DNA of 64,000 bases, from assembly GCA_052093225.1 (NCBI GenBank), contig JBQDDG010000017.1, positions 1 through 64,000 of the forward strand. The letters run 5' to 3'. The notes beneath the pieces are model-generated. The model was given only the letters and a program-made list of their open reading frames with translations. It made no database searches and had not been told where the DNA came from. The position numbers were made by a program, and so were the translations under genes. Positions within the stretch are counted from its first letter, which is position 1; every line of letters begins with the position of its first letter. Positions 52,423-60,743 of this stretch are shown here, one piece after another. The DNA comes from JB111 sp052093225. GTDB lineage: Bacteria; Actinomycetota; Actinomycetes; Actinomycetales; Actinomycetaceae.

Positions 52423-54362
52423 CGGTCCTCCTCGCGGTGCTCGCGGATCCAGTCGTCGTCCTCGGGCAGGAGCGTCTCGCCCGGGTCGGTCGCCGGTCCG
52501 GCGCCGGCTGCGCCGGCCGGTGATCCGGCGTCGTCGCGAGCCCGGGTGCCGTCGGGTGCCGGCGTGCTGCCGGGCGACCGGACGTCGTCGGGGGCCTGGG
52601 TGCGACCCGGTGACCGGACGTCGTCGGGGGCCTGGGTATCACCCGGTGACCGGACGCCGTCCGGAGCCTGCGTGGCGACGGGGGCGGACCCCCCGACGGC
52701 CGCGTGCGCCTCGGTGGGGCGCTCGTTCCCGGCGGCGCTCACGGGGCGGTAGGTCGACCGCGGCGGGTTGCCCAGCGTGTCGCCGGACTCCCCGTCGCTC
52801 TCGGGGTCCCTCCGCTCGGCACCGTGCCGGGCGGCCGGTGTCTCGTCCCAGGCGTCGCCGGTGGCGGCCCAACCCTGACTCGGTGCGTCGGCCCCGGCCC
52901 CGGCCCCGGAACCGGCCCCGGCCTCGGCCCCGGAACCGGACCCGGACCCGGGCGTTGTGCGGTGGGCGGGCGCTGCAGCGTCGGGGCTGGGTGCGGTCGA
53001 GCCGGCCCCGAGGGCGCTGATGGCGGACGGGTCGGCCACAGGTGCGGGGCGCCGACCGGCGTCGGAGACGCGCAGCAGGAGCGCGACGATCACCCAGTTC
53101 GCGACGAGCGAGGAGCCGCCCGCGGCGAGGAAGGGTGTGGTCAGGCCCGTGAGCGGGATGAGGCGGGTGACACCGCCGACGACGACGAAGACCTGCACCG
53201 CCATCGTGAACGCGAGGCCGGCGGCGAGGAGCTTCCCGAAGCCGTCGCGCACGGCGACCGAGGCGCGCAGACCGCGCTGCACGAGGATCAGGTAGAGCAG
53301 CAGGATCGCGAGCAACCCGGTGAGGCCGAGCTCCTCGCCGAGCGACGCCATGATGAAGTCCGACTCGGCGTACGGCACGAGGTGCGGGTAGCCGAGGCCC
53401 CAGCCGGTCCCCATGAGTCCGCCCGACGCGAGGCCGAAGAGCCCCTGGACCAGCTGGCCGGAGCCGCCCGGGCTGCGCTGGTAGACCTCCGGGTCGAGGG
53501 CGTTGAGCCACACGTCGACCCGCGCGCCGACGTGGGGGAACAGCGACGCCGCGAGGACCGCCCCGCCGACGGCGAGCAGCGCGCCGAGGACCACCCAGCT
53601 GATCCGTTCCGTCGCCAGGTACATGAGGGCGACGAACATGCCGAAGAACAGCACGGCGGTGCCGAGGTCGCGCTGGACGACGAGCACGGCCATGCCGACG
53701 CCCCAGGCGATGAGGATCGGGCCGAGGTCGCGGGGGCGGGGCAGGTGCATCCCGAGGAACCGCGGGCCCGCGAGCGCGAGGTTGTCCCGGTTGGCCACGA
53801 GGTAGCCGGCGAAGAACACCGCGAGCGCGATCTTGGCCATCTCGGCCGGCTGGAAGCTGAACGGGCCGACGCCGATCCAGATCCGCGCGCCGTTGATGGT
53901 CCGGCCCAGGCCCGGCACCATCGGGAGCAGCAGCAGCACGATGCCGACGACCATTGACGTGTAGGTGAGCCCGCGCAGCGCACGGTGGTCCCGCACCAGG
54001 AGGACCACCAGGAGGGCGAGAGCGATCCCGAGCGCCGTCCACATGAGCTGGCGGTCGACCCCCGCGGTGCCCTCGGCGATGTCGAGCCGGTGGATCATCG
54101 TCAGGCCGATGCCGTTGAGCAGGATGACGACCGGCAGGATGACGGGGTCCGCGTAGGGCGCGCGCCAGCGCACGACGAGGTGGGCGACGAGCGCGAACCC
54201 CGCGAACAGGCCGCCCCGCTGGAGCAGGTCGGTGGGCAGCGCCTCGGTGGTGTTGAGCGCGACCTGGACGTAGCCGAGCAGCACGAGCGCGACGGCGACC
54301 GCGAGGAGCCCGAGTTCCGGCCACCGCCCCGACCGCGCGGACTGTTGACGGACGACCGCCAT
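52419..54362 (-). CDS. rodA: RodA/FtsW SEDS peptidoglycan glycosyltransferase
   Basis: The protein has 647 residues. Residues ~1-460 form the SEDS fold of about ten to twelve helices: INGARIWIGVGPFSFQPAEM, VVQRDLGTAVLFFGMFVALM, ESDFIMASLGEELGL and TGLTTPFLAAGGSSLVANW. It polymerises lipid II. The ~190-residue C-terminal tail is cytoplasmic and disordered, with three to four copies of a 12-residue repeat, and is a likely phosphorylation region. Position beside pbpA favours RodA over FtsW. Confidence 0.93.
   Translation of the reverse strand: MAVVRQQSARSGRWPELGLLAVAVALVLLGYVQVALNTTEALPTDLLQRGGLFAGFALVAHLVVRWRAPYADPVILPVVILLNGIGLTMIHRLDIAEGTAGVDRQLMWTALGIALALLVVLLVRDHRALRGLTYTSMVVGIVLLLLPMVPGLGRTINGARIWIGVGPFSFQPAEMAKIALAVFFAGYLVANRDNLALAGPRFLGMHLPRPRDLGPILIAWGVGMAVLVVQRDLGTAVLFFGMFVALMYLATERISWVVLGALLAVGGAVLAASLFPHVGARVDVWLNALDPEVYQRSPGGSGQLVQGLFGLASGGLMGTGWGLGYPHLVPYAESDFIMASLGEELGLTGLLAILLLYLILVQRGLRASVAVRDGFGKLLAAGLAFTMAVQVFVVVGGVTRLIPLTGLTTPFLAAGGSSLVANWVIVALLLRVSDAGRRPAPVADPSAISALGAGSTAPSPDAAAPAHRTTPGSGSGSGAEAGAGSGAGAGADAPSQGWAATGDAWDETPAARHGAERRDPESDGESGDTLGNPPRSTYRPVSAAGNERPTEAHAAVGGSAPVATQAPDGVRSPGDTQAPDDVRSPGRTQAPDDVRSPGSTPAPDGTRARDDAGSPAGAAGAGPATDPGETLLPEDDDWIREHREEDR
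52573..52679 (-). repeat. 36-bp tandem repeat in the rodA tail
   Basis: Three copies begin at 52573, 52609 and 52645 (GGYGACCGGACGTCGTCG start), with an eroded copy before 52573. They encode a 12-residue unit of the type TQAPDDVRSPGR. The period is a multiple of three, so copy changes keep the frame. The first two copies are almost identical, so the expansion is recent. Confidence 0.9.
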
Positions 54363-54375
54363 CAGACGGCGCCCC

Positions 54376-55695
54376 TCATGCGTCCCCGCTCGACGACTCG
54401 CTCGCGGACTCCGAGGACGACTCGCTGGGGGACTCGGACGGCGACTCGCTCGGGGACTCGCTGGGCGGCTCGTCGGGCACGAGGGACTGGCGAAGGTTCT
54501 CGACGACGTCGCGTGCGCCCTCGATGGAGCCGCGCGTGATCGGCGAGTCGAGCCGCTGCTGGGCGAGGGGCGTGAGGTCGTCGATCCTCAGGTCGGTACG
54601 TTCGTGCAGGTCGGAGAACCCGAGCGGGCCCACCGTCTGCGGGATCCCGCGGTAGATCGCCACGTGGTCGCCGGACGGGGCCACGTAGTACTGCTGCTGC
54701 GTCCAGCCCCAGCCGGCGAACCCTGCTGCCACGAGGATGGCCAGGCCCGCAACGAGGCCGAGGAGGAACTTCGGGAGCCGACGCCGGCGCGCGGCGGGAG
54801 CGGCGGCGTCGTCGTCGGGCCCCACGAGGGCGGCCGCGCGCTCGGCCGCGGAACCACGGCCGCTCGCGACGCCACCGGGAGTGCCGCGCTCGCCCCCGGG
54901 ACGGTTCGCGGGCCGCTCGGCGGCGGAACCGACGATCTGCGGGTCCGCCGGGGCGAGCTCGCGCGCCGACTGGGAGGACAGGAAGTCGGCGACGACGCAG
55001 GTGACGTTGTCCGGTGCGCCGGCCCTGAGCGAGAGGTCGACCAGCTGCTGCGCGGCCGCGCCCGGGTCGTCCGTCTCGAGCAGCGTCTCCGCGATCGTGT
55101 CCTTCGAGACGACGCCGAACAGGCCGTCCGAGGAGAGCAGCCACCGGTCGCCGGGCTGGATCTCCCGCATCGACTCGTCGAGCTCGACCTCGCCCTCCGT
55201 GTCGCCGAGCGCCCGCAGGATCATGTTGCGCTGCGGGTGGCGCTCGGCCTCCTCGAGCGTGAGGCGGCCGGTCGAGACGAGGTACTGCACGAAGGTGTGG
55301 TCGGTGGTGATCTGCGTGAGCTCGCCGCCGCGGAGGAGGTACGCGCGCGAGTCGCCGATGTGGACCATGGCGAGCTTGGTGCCCGTGCGGAGCATGGCGA
55401 TGCAGGTGGTGCCGAGCCCCGCGAGGTCGGGGTCCTCGGTCGACCGGGCGACGAGGTCGGCGTGCGCGTCGGCGACGGCCCCGCGCAGGAGGCCGAGCAG
55501 CTCGTCGGCGCCGTGGTTGTCGTCGAGCGGGGCGAGGTGCGCCACCGCCACCGAGCTCGCGATGTCCCCGCCCGCCGGTCCGCCCATGCCGTCCGCGAGC
55601 ACGAGCAGGTGCTCCCCGGCGTAGCCGGAGTCCTGGTTGCTCGAGCGGAGCAGCCCGACGTCGGAGCGGGCCGCGAACCTCGTGACGATGGGCAT
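54376..55695 (-). CDS. pstP: PP2C-type Ser/Thr phosphatase PstP
   Basis: The protein has 439 residues. The PPM/PP2C domain (1-~240) has SDVGLLRSSNQDSGYAG, LVLADGMGGPAGGDIAS, VHIGDSRAYLLR, LLSSDGLFGVVS and APDNVTCVVADF with the metal-binding aspartates. A linker and one transmembrane helix (FLLGLVAGLAILVAAGFAGW) lead to an extracellular part and a Ser-Glu-Pro repeat tail. It reverses PknA/PknB phosphorylation. Start is three bases after the fhaB stop. Confidence 0.96.
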   Translation of the reverse strand: MPIVTRFAARSDVGLLRSSNQDSGYAGEHLLVLADGMGGPAGGDIASSVAVAHLAPLDDNHGADELLGLLRGAVADAHADLVARSTEDPDLAGLGTTCIAMLRTGTKLAMVHIGDSRAYLLRGGELTQITTDHTFVQYLVSTGRLTLEEAERHPQRNMILRALGDTEGEVELDESMREIQPGDRWLLSSDGLFGVVSKDTIAETLLETDDPGAAAQQLVDLSLRAGAPDNVTCVVADFLSSQSARELAPADPQIVGSAAERPANRPGGERGTPGGVASGRGSAAERAAALVGPDDDAAAPAARRRRLPKFLLGLVAGLAILVAAGFAGWGWTQQQYYVAPSGDHVAIYRGIPQTVGPLGFSDLHERTDLRIDDLTPLAQQRLDSPITRGSIEGARDVVENLRQSLVPDEPPSESPSESPSESPSESSSESASESSSGDA

Positions 55696-55698
55696 CCG

Positions 55699-56190
55699 CT
55701 ACCGCCTCAGCTCGATGACGGTCTGCCCGATCCGCACCGGCGCGCCGCTGGGGACCTGGATCGGGGTGCCGATCCGCTGTCCCGCCACGGTGGTGCCGTT
55801 CGTCGAGCCGAGGTCCTCGAGGTACCAGTGGCCCTCGCGCGGGAAGAAGCGGGCGTGCCTCGAGGAGGCGAAGTCGTCCTCGAGGACCAGCGTGCAGGAG
55901 GCGGCGCGGCCCACGAGGATCGCCGAGCGGCCGAGCGGGACGGTGGTGCCGGTCAGCGGTCCCTCGGTGACGACGAGCCGCGTGGGTGTATCACGGCCGG
56001 CCGACGGGCGCGCGCCTCCCGCGGCCGGGCGGCCCTTGGCTGCGCGACCCGCCCGGCCACCGCGCCCGGGGCGGTGGGCGACGCGCGTGCCGAAGATGTC
56101 GTTGCGCAGCACGAGCACCGCGAGCAGCACGAAGAGCCAGAGCCCCCCGAGGTACCCGAGGCGCAGCAGCGTGACGACGAGCTCGTTCAC
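55699..56190 (-). CDS. fhaB: FHA-domain protein FhaB (FipA)
   Basis: The protein has 163 residues. An N-terminal transmembrane helix (LGYLGGLWLFVLLAVLVLRN) and a C-terminal FHA domain with SAILVGRAASCTLVL, SSRHARFFP and LEDLGSTNGTTV. FHA domains bind phosphothreonine. In Mycobacterium the homologue links FtsZ and FtsQ under PknA control. GTG 56190, four bases after the fhaA stop. Confidence 0.95.
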   Translation of the reverse strand: MNELVVTLLRLGYLGGLWLFVLLAVLVLRNDIFGTRVAHRPGRGGRAGRAAKGRPAAGGARPSAGRDTPTRLVVTEGPLTGTTVPLGRSAILVGRAASCTLVLEDDFASSRHARFFPREGHWYLEDLGSTNGTTVAGQRIGTPIQVPSGAPVRIGQTVIELRR

Positions 56191-56194
56191 GCGC

Positions 56195-56893
56195 TCAGAC
56201 CTCGTCCTCGCCGGTCCAGAACATGATCCGGGAGCGGCCGAGGGTGATCGTGTTGCCGTCGACGAGCGTGGCCGCGGTGATCTTGTGCCCCTCGACGAAC
56301 GTGCCGTTGGTCGAGTCGAGGTCCGTGGCGATGACGGCCTGCGGGGAGACGCGGATCTCGAGGTGGCGGCGCGAGACGCCCGTGTCGTCGAGGACGATGT
56401 CCGACTCCGAGCCGCGCCCGACGACGGTCACCGGTCCGGTGAGGAGGTAGCGGCGCCCGTCGATGTCGAGGATCGGGTGCGAGGTCGACGCCATCGCGGC
56501 GGCGGCCGGGGCGACAGCGCCCTTGCGCGTGGCGGAGCGGACCTGGATCCGGCCGGTGTGGAGTTCGGGATTCTCGACGAAGGCGACCTCGACGGGGCCG
56601 ACGAAGCTGTAGGACTGGGAGGTCGCGTGGTCCGTGGCGGCGGCGGTGATCTCGCCGGCGAGCGTGTCGTGCCCCCACTCGCGCACCCGGCCCAGGTCGT
56701 TGGTGGCGAGCTCGACGTGGAACTCGTTCGGCGCCACCGTGCGGTCCCGCGTGAGGGTGGCGGCCCGCTCGTCCATCTCCCGGCGCACGGCGGAGGCGAT
56801 CTCGATCGGCTTGACCTCGGAGCGGAAGGCCTTGGAGAACGTGCTGGACACCACGTTCTCCACGCCCTTCTCGAAGCGGTCGAGGATGCCCAT
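56195..56893 (-). CDS. fhaA: FHA-domain protein FhaA
   Basis: The protein has 232 residues. The N-terminal DUF3662 domain (GILDRFEKGVENVVSSTF, VKPIEIASAVRREMDERA) is followed by a C-terminal FHA domain with VTVVGRGSESDIVLDD, SRRHLEIRV and LDSTNGTFVEGHKI. In M. tuberculosis FhaA binds the phosphorylated MviN pseudokinase and controls peptidoglycan synthesis, which links this gene to the pseudokinase at 4893-7580. The ~200-residue linker of mycobacterial FhaA is almost absent. First gene of the phosphatase-kinase operon. Confidence 0.96.
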   Translation of the reverse strand: MGILDRFEKGVENVVSSTFSKAFRSEVKPIEIASAVRREMDERAATLTRDRTVAPNEFHVELATNDLGRVREWGHDTLAGEITAAATDHATSQSYSFVGPVEVAFVENPELHTGRIQVRSATRKGAVAPAAAAMASTSHPILDIDGRRYLLTGPVTVVGRGSESDIVLDDTGVSRRHLEIRVSPQAVIATDLDSTNGTFVEGHKITAATLVDGNTITLGRSRIMFWTGEDEV

Positions 56894-57068
56894 CGCTGCG
56901 GTGCTCCTTGGTGTGTCGGCTGGTCCGCGCCGGTCGGCCGGGCGGGTGCGGGCACGGATGCCTCCGGAGATGGTAACGAAACGCGCGCCTGCAGCGGGAC
57001 ACCACCCCGCCCGTGACCGGGGCAGGTGTGTGCGGCTCCTCCCGTCCGCCGCCGCTGCCTCCCGCGTG

Positions 57069-57290
57069 CCGAGTCGTAGTTTCCCGTGCCGACACGTACT
57101 TCCCTGGTAGTGGGCACATCCTTTCCCGCGGCGAGTCGTACTTTCTCGTGCGGAGTGGTACCTCCCTGGCGGTGGGTGCGGCCTCTTCCGGTGCGAGTCG
57201 TACTTCCCTGCGCCGAGTCGTACCTCCCGTGTGGTGGGTGCGGCCTCTTCCGGTGCGAGTCGTACTTTCTCGTGCGGAGTCGTACCTGAG
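57069..57290. repeat. 62-bp tandem repeat, four copies, with paired GAGTCGTAC boxes
   Basis: Copies begin at 57069, 57131, 57193 and 57255, exactly 62 bp apart. Each starts CGAGTCGTA and carries a second such box 21 bp later; copies 2-3 share GGTGGGTGCGGCCTCTTCCG. Beyond 57290 the array decays into TACGAGT boxes of the opposite sense. A 62-bp period cannot keep a reading frame. Confidence 0.88.
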
Positions 57291-57485
57291 GGCTCGATTC
57301 GTATGTTCAGGGAGTACGAGTGGGCTGTGGGGGTACGAGTCGAGGTGGGGAACTACGAGTCGAGGAGTCCCACGGGCTGGGTTCGTCCTGGGACACGGCG
57401 CGGTGCTGGGGCTCGCATGACCTGCCCGGTGTGATGCTCCGGCTCGTGGGTGGGGCACGGCGAGGTGTGGGGGCACGCATGTGTG

Positions 57486-57664
57486 TCCACGTGCTGCCCT
57501 CGGACTGCAAGACGCCTCTGAATATCGCGCCCCCGCGTTGCGCTCGGGCTGTGAGAGGCCACCGAACTTTCCGGCCACGTGCTGCCCTCGGACTGCAAGA
57601 CGCCACTGGATCTCGCGCCCCGCGCTGCCCTCGGGCTGTGAGAGGCCACCGAACTTTCCGGCCA
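57486..57664. repeat. 87/88-bp tandem duplication with ABAB inner structure
   Basis: Units begin at 57486 and 57574 and are nearly identical. Each unit has two related ~44-bp halves, one beginning CTGCCCTCGGACTGCAAGAC and the other TGCSCTCGGGCTGTGAGAGG, giving an A-B-A-B order. It lies just before the end of the AbiEi-like gene. No function is known. Confidence 0.88.
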
Positions 57665-57682
57665 CGCGCAGGACCCGGAGTC

Positions 57683-58705
57683 CTAGATGCGGCCCCCGCG
57701 CCGGGCAGGCGGATCGGCCGGTGGCTGGAGGCCGGTGCGGTCCAGGCCGTCGGCGAGCTCGCAGCCGATCGCCTCCTGGAATCGTCGTGCGAGCGCCTCC
57801 CGGTTCTCGGGGCGCAGATCCTTGGCGACGATCCGGAGCACCGTGGCCCCGCGGCTCCGAAGCGCGTCCTCCCGCTCCTTCTCCTTCATCAGTGCCGCGT
57901 GTCCCGCAGCGCCGACGTACTTGCCGCTCCCGTCGTACTCGCCGTGGACGGTGCTCCACGGACGGTCGACGGCCGGCCCGAACGTCAGGTCCGGCTCGAA
58001 GTGCCCGGCGGGAGTCGACACCTCTTCCTGGAGCTCGGGGACGGGGAGTCCGGCCGCCAGCAGCACCCACCGCGCCCGCGACTCACCAGGGCTGTCGGCC
58101 CGTGGGTCGGCGAAGCGAAGGACCGCGCGTGCGCGCACCGCGTGCCGTGCCCCCGCGGCGATCCGCGCGATCCAGCCCTCCTTGAGCTCGTCGACCTTCG
58201 TCCTCGCGCGGGCGTCCGTGTATCGGTGGGCGCCGCTCGCCAGGCGCAGAGCCGCGTCGGCCAGCGCGAGCCCGTGGATCGGCGGCAGCAGCGAGACCGA
58301 GTCGATGACGGTCCGGCGCAGGGAGGTCACGCCGAACGAGGCGTCGGCGACGTCGTCGTGACCGAGCGGGCGCTGGTGCCGGACGAGGCGCCCGACGTCG
58401 TGCCCGGGGGACGGGCGTGTGGGCTGCGTGACGTGGACCGACAGCTCGCCAGGTGGGAGCGGGAGCCCCCACACGGCAGCGGCCGAGAGATGGGAGAGCA
58501 CGGCTCCCGACAGCCGGGCCGCGGCTGCCGACCTCGCGAGATGGACGTACTCCTCGCGCTCCCAGCGGGCGAGCGACTCGTCCGGCGCCACCGCGTAGAG
58601 CCCGCGACCGACGCCGATGAGACGTCCGGACCGGATGCCGGCACGCACGGCGCCGGAGGAGTTCTCGGCGGCGGCGACGAGCCGGGGCAGTCGGAGATCA
58701 GGCAT
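57683..58705 (-). CDS. AbiEi-antitoxin-like winged-helix protein with DUF559/Vsr-like C-terminus
   Basis: The protein has 340 residues. An N-terminal AbiEi-type segment (AGIRSGRLIGVGRGLYAVAP) and a middle part LSHLSAAAVWGLPLP are followed by a C-terminal nuclease-like region (HFEPDLTFGPAVD, VHGEYDGSGKY, LRSRGATVLRIVAKDL) resembling DUF559/Vsr endonucleases. Such orphan proteins are frequent in Actinobacteria, usually without a partner toxin; none is next to it. ATG 58705 is chosen over 58729. Whether it is a real antitoxin is doubtful. Confidence 0.75.
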   Translation of the reverse strand: MPDLRLPRLVAAAENSSGAVRAGIRSGRLIGVGRGLYAVAPDESLARWEREEYVHLARSAAAARLSGAVLSHLSAAAVWGLPLPPGELSVHVTQPTRPSPGHDVGRLVRHQRPLGHDDVADASFGVTSLRRTVIDSVSLLPPIHGLALADAALRLASGAHRYTDARARTKVDELKEGWIARIAAGARHAVRARAVLRFADPRADSPGESRARWVLLAAGLPVPELQEEVSTPAGHFEPDLTFGPAVDRPWSTVHGEYDGSGKYVGAAGHAALMKEKEREDALRSRGATVLRIVAKDLRPENREALARRFQEAIGCELADGLDRTGLQPPADPPARRGGRI

Positions 58706-58964
58706 GACCCCACGGTGGCGCCGTTGCACCGGCGCGGAACCGGCGAGTGTCGCGCCCTGTGGATGACCGACGACGGGGCGGACCTGTGGAGCACTCCCGG
58801 CTACGCGCCGTCGGGCGTCGACAGCAGGACGCCGGCCACGGACGCCGTCGGCCAGGCGCCGGCACCCGGTGGACTGATACCGGCCCCGCCACCAGGCACT
58901 CCACCGGGCACCTCGCCCCTATGCATCGGCCCCTCACCCGCCGTGTCGCGACTAATATTCGCGT

Positions 58965-59961
58965 GATGCCACCAAGACGCCCCGAGCCCTGGATCGAGCC
59001 GCCAGGGCTGTCGTCCGCTCTGTCGGCGGCGCACGCCGTGGTGGCGGTGGCGGGCCCGCACGGCAGCGGCAGGTCGTCCGCGCTCGCCGGCTGGGCGCAC
59101 GGCCGGACGGACGTCCACTGGGTCGAGGACGGGGTGGTTCCCGACGTCGAGGGCGGGTTCCTCGTCGTCGACGACGCCGACGGTCTCACCCCCGAGGTCT
59201 GGACCGAGCTCGCGCTGCGGATGCGGAGGCACGTGGATCTCAGTCTGCGGGTGAGCGTCCTGTCGACGTCGTCGCTCCCGGCGGGCTGGGACGTGGAGCT
59301 CGCGCCCAGCACCTACCTCGGGATCGACGAGATCGCCGAGCTGCTTGTGCGGCTCGGGTCCGGGGCGGACCCGACGGCGGTCCGGTGGGTCTCGCACGGT
59401 CACCCCGCCACCGTGCGGCTCGTCGCCCGGTCGCGGGCGGAGTCGACGACGCAGATGCGCCGGGTGGTGGCACAGGGCCCACCGGCACCGGTGCTCGCAC
59501 CGGAGCACAGCCTGCTCGCCGTCCCCCGTGTTCTCACGCCGGCGCTCGCGAAGAAACTGGGTGGGCCGCCGTCGTTCGTCGCGGACGCGCTCCGCGAAGG
59601 GATCGCCCGGTGGACCGGGGACTCCGACGCGCCGGTGTTCGAGCTCGTCCCGTCGGTCCGGGTCCAGACTCGTGCCCGGGTGGTGATGGACGCGAAGCGA
59701 CGTGCCGCGCTGCGCGGCAGTGCGGCCGAGCATCGACGACGGAGTGCAGCACGGACGGCACCGCCCAGGCAGCGACCGCCAGCCCGTTCGACGTGGACGC
59801 GCTCGGCGCCGACACGGCGTGGCTCGAGTCGAGCACGTTCAACCGGTTCGACATCACGTCGATCGGCGTCAGCGTCTCCCGCGGCGAGGAGGTCGACCTC
59901 GACGCGTCGACCACCTGGGTCCTCCGGTACGACGGCACCACCCTCACCGAGCACGAGATGA
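58965..59961 (+). pseudogene. Truncated LuxR/MalT-type STAND ATPase regulator
   Basis: About 260 meaningful residues from ATG 58965: a P-loop-like VVAVAGPHGSGRSSALAGWA with Arg instead of the Walker lysine, Walker B FLVVDDADGL, then YLGIDEIAELLVRLGSGADP and a winged-helix-like part ending near AEHRRR (~59745). The TPR and LuxR helix-turn-helix expected in full-length homologues are absent; the rest of the frame is Arg/Ser-rich out-of-frame sequence. A deletion joining it to the next fragment is the simplest reading. Could also be a short, functional orphan. Confidence 0.6.
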
Positions 59962-60527
59962 CCGCGAGCGCTCTGGCCGCGCTCCCCGCCGACCAGCTGG
60001 CCGACGTCGTGGCGGTCGCCGTGACGTTCCAGGCCACCGACCCGGTGACCGACGGCGGCACGATCACCGCCGCCAACGAGCTGCGGCTCACCTTCGGGAC
60101 GCAGCTGCGCCCGACGCTGCGGCTGAGCGGTGACGAGCAGACGCTCGAGGCCGGCCGCACGCACACGGTCGTCAACCGGACGTTCATCCAGTCCGTCGAC
60201 CCGGTGCTGTCCGACGGCACCGTGACCGGCGACCTCGACGACACCTCCGTCCTGCTCTCGGGCGGCGAGATCAACGTGGCGCCCGCGAAGTCGGTGACCC
60301 CGACCGAGATCATCGAGGCGAACCCCGATGCCCCGGTCACCGTCACCCTCGGCGCCAACCAGGGCGACGACCCGCGCAGCACGCTCTCGCCCGCCGAGGT
60401 CTGGATCCGTGACGACGTCACGACCTCCCCGGACTTCTGGGACGCGTTCGACCTCACCGGCCTCGGGACGGTGACGGCTCCCGCCGGCGCCGACCAGGTG
60501 GTCGTGACCGAGGGCCTGACGGCCTGA
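59745..60527 (+). pseudogene. C-terminal fragment of a surface/adhesin-like protein
   Basis: About 260 residues in a different frame, beginning near CSTDGTAQAATASPFDVDAL: Thr/Asp/Val-rich, beta-sandwich-like sequence (RFDITSIGVSVSRGEEVDLD, TLEAGRTHTVVNRTF, VTVTLGANQGDDPRSTLSP). This is typical of large secreted wall proteins. No start codon with a ribosome-binding site and no signal peptide precede it; the 5' part is replaced by the ATPase fragment. It lacks a sortase motif at its end. Likely a remnant. Confidence 0.55.
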
Positions 60528-60590
60528 CCGTCACCGACCACGGGGGCCGGATCCGCGCGAGCGGGTCCGGCCCCGCCGTCGTCCCCCCTC

Positions 60591-60660
60591 CGACGAGTGA
60601 GGGGTGTTTTCCCGACGAGTGAGGGGCAATTTCTCCACGAGTGAGGGGTGTTTTCCCGAC
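60591..60660. repeat. 22-bp tandem repeat upstream of phosphoketolase
   Basis: Copies start at 60591, 60613 and 60635, with a four-base remnant at 60657, all 22 bp apart, each with CGAGTGAGGGG. Copies 1 and 3 share CGAGTGAGGGGTGTTTTCCC. The non-triplet period makes it noncoding. It ends about 80 bp before the phosphoketolase start. A related 23-bp array follows that gene. Confidence 0.88.
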
Positions 60661-60743
60661 GTCGGCGGGGGAGCGGGGCCCGCCCTCTCTCGCCGCAGCC
60701 CTCAGGGGTGGCGCCCAGTGCCTCGGGGCACCAGGCTGGAGAC

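Larger units (their letters stand above)
56894..57682. other. Repeat-filled intergenic region upstream of fhaA
   Basis: About 790 bp with no credible gene. It holds the fhaA promoter near its left end, a 62-bp tandem array, a zone of TACGAGT boxes (57314-57365) and an 88-bp duplication. Frames across it exist on both strands, but the repeat periods (62, 87/88) shift frame and no ribosome-binding site precedes them. Confidence 0.8.

Noticed and set aside
57069..57664. CRISPR array
   Set aside because: Whole 62- and 88-bp units repeat with no unique spacers, and no cas genes are present.
56187..58070. A 627-codon - strand frame rich in REVRL/KYDS-like segments spanning fhaA and the repeats
   Set aside because: It overlaps fhaA in another frame, has no ribosome-binding site, and the 62-bp and 88-bp periods would shift a real frame at each copy.
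57683..58705. Complete AbiE-type toxin-antitoxin pair
   Set aside because: Only the AbiEi-like protein is present and no nucleotidyltransferase toxin is adjacent.
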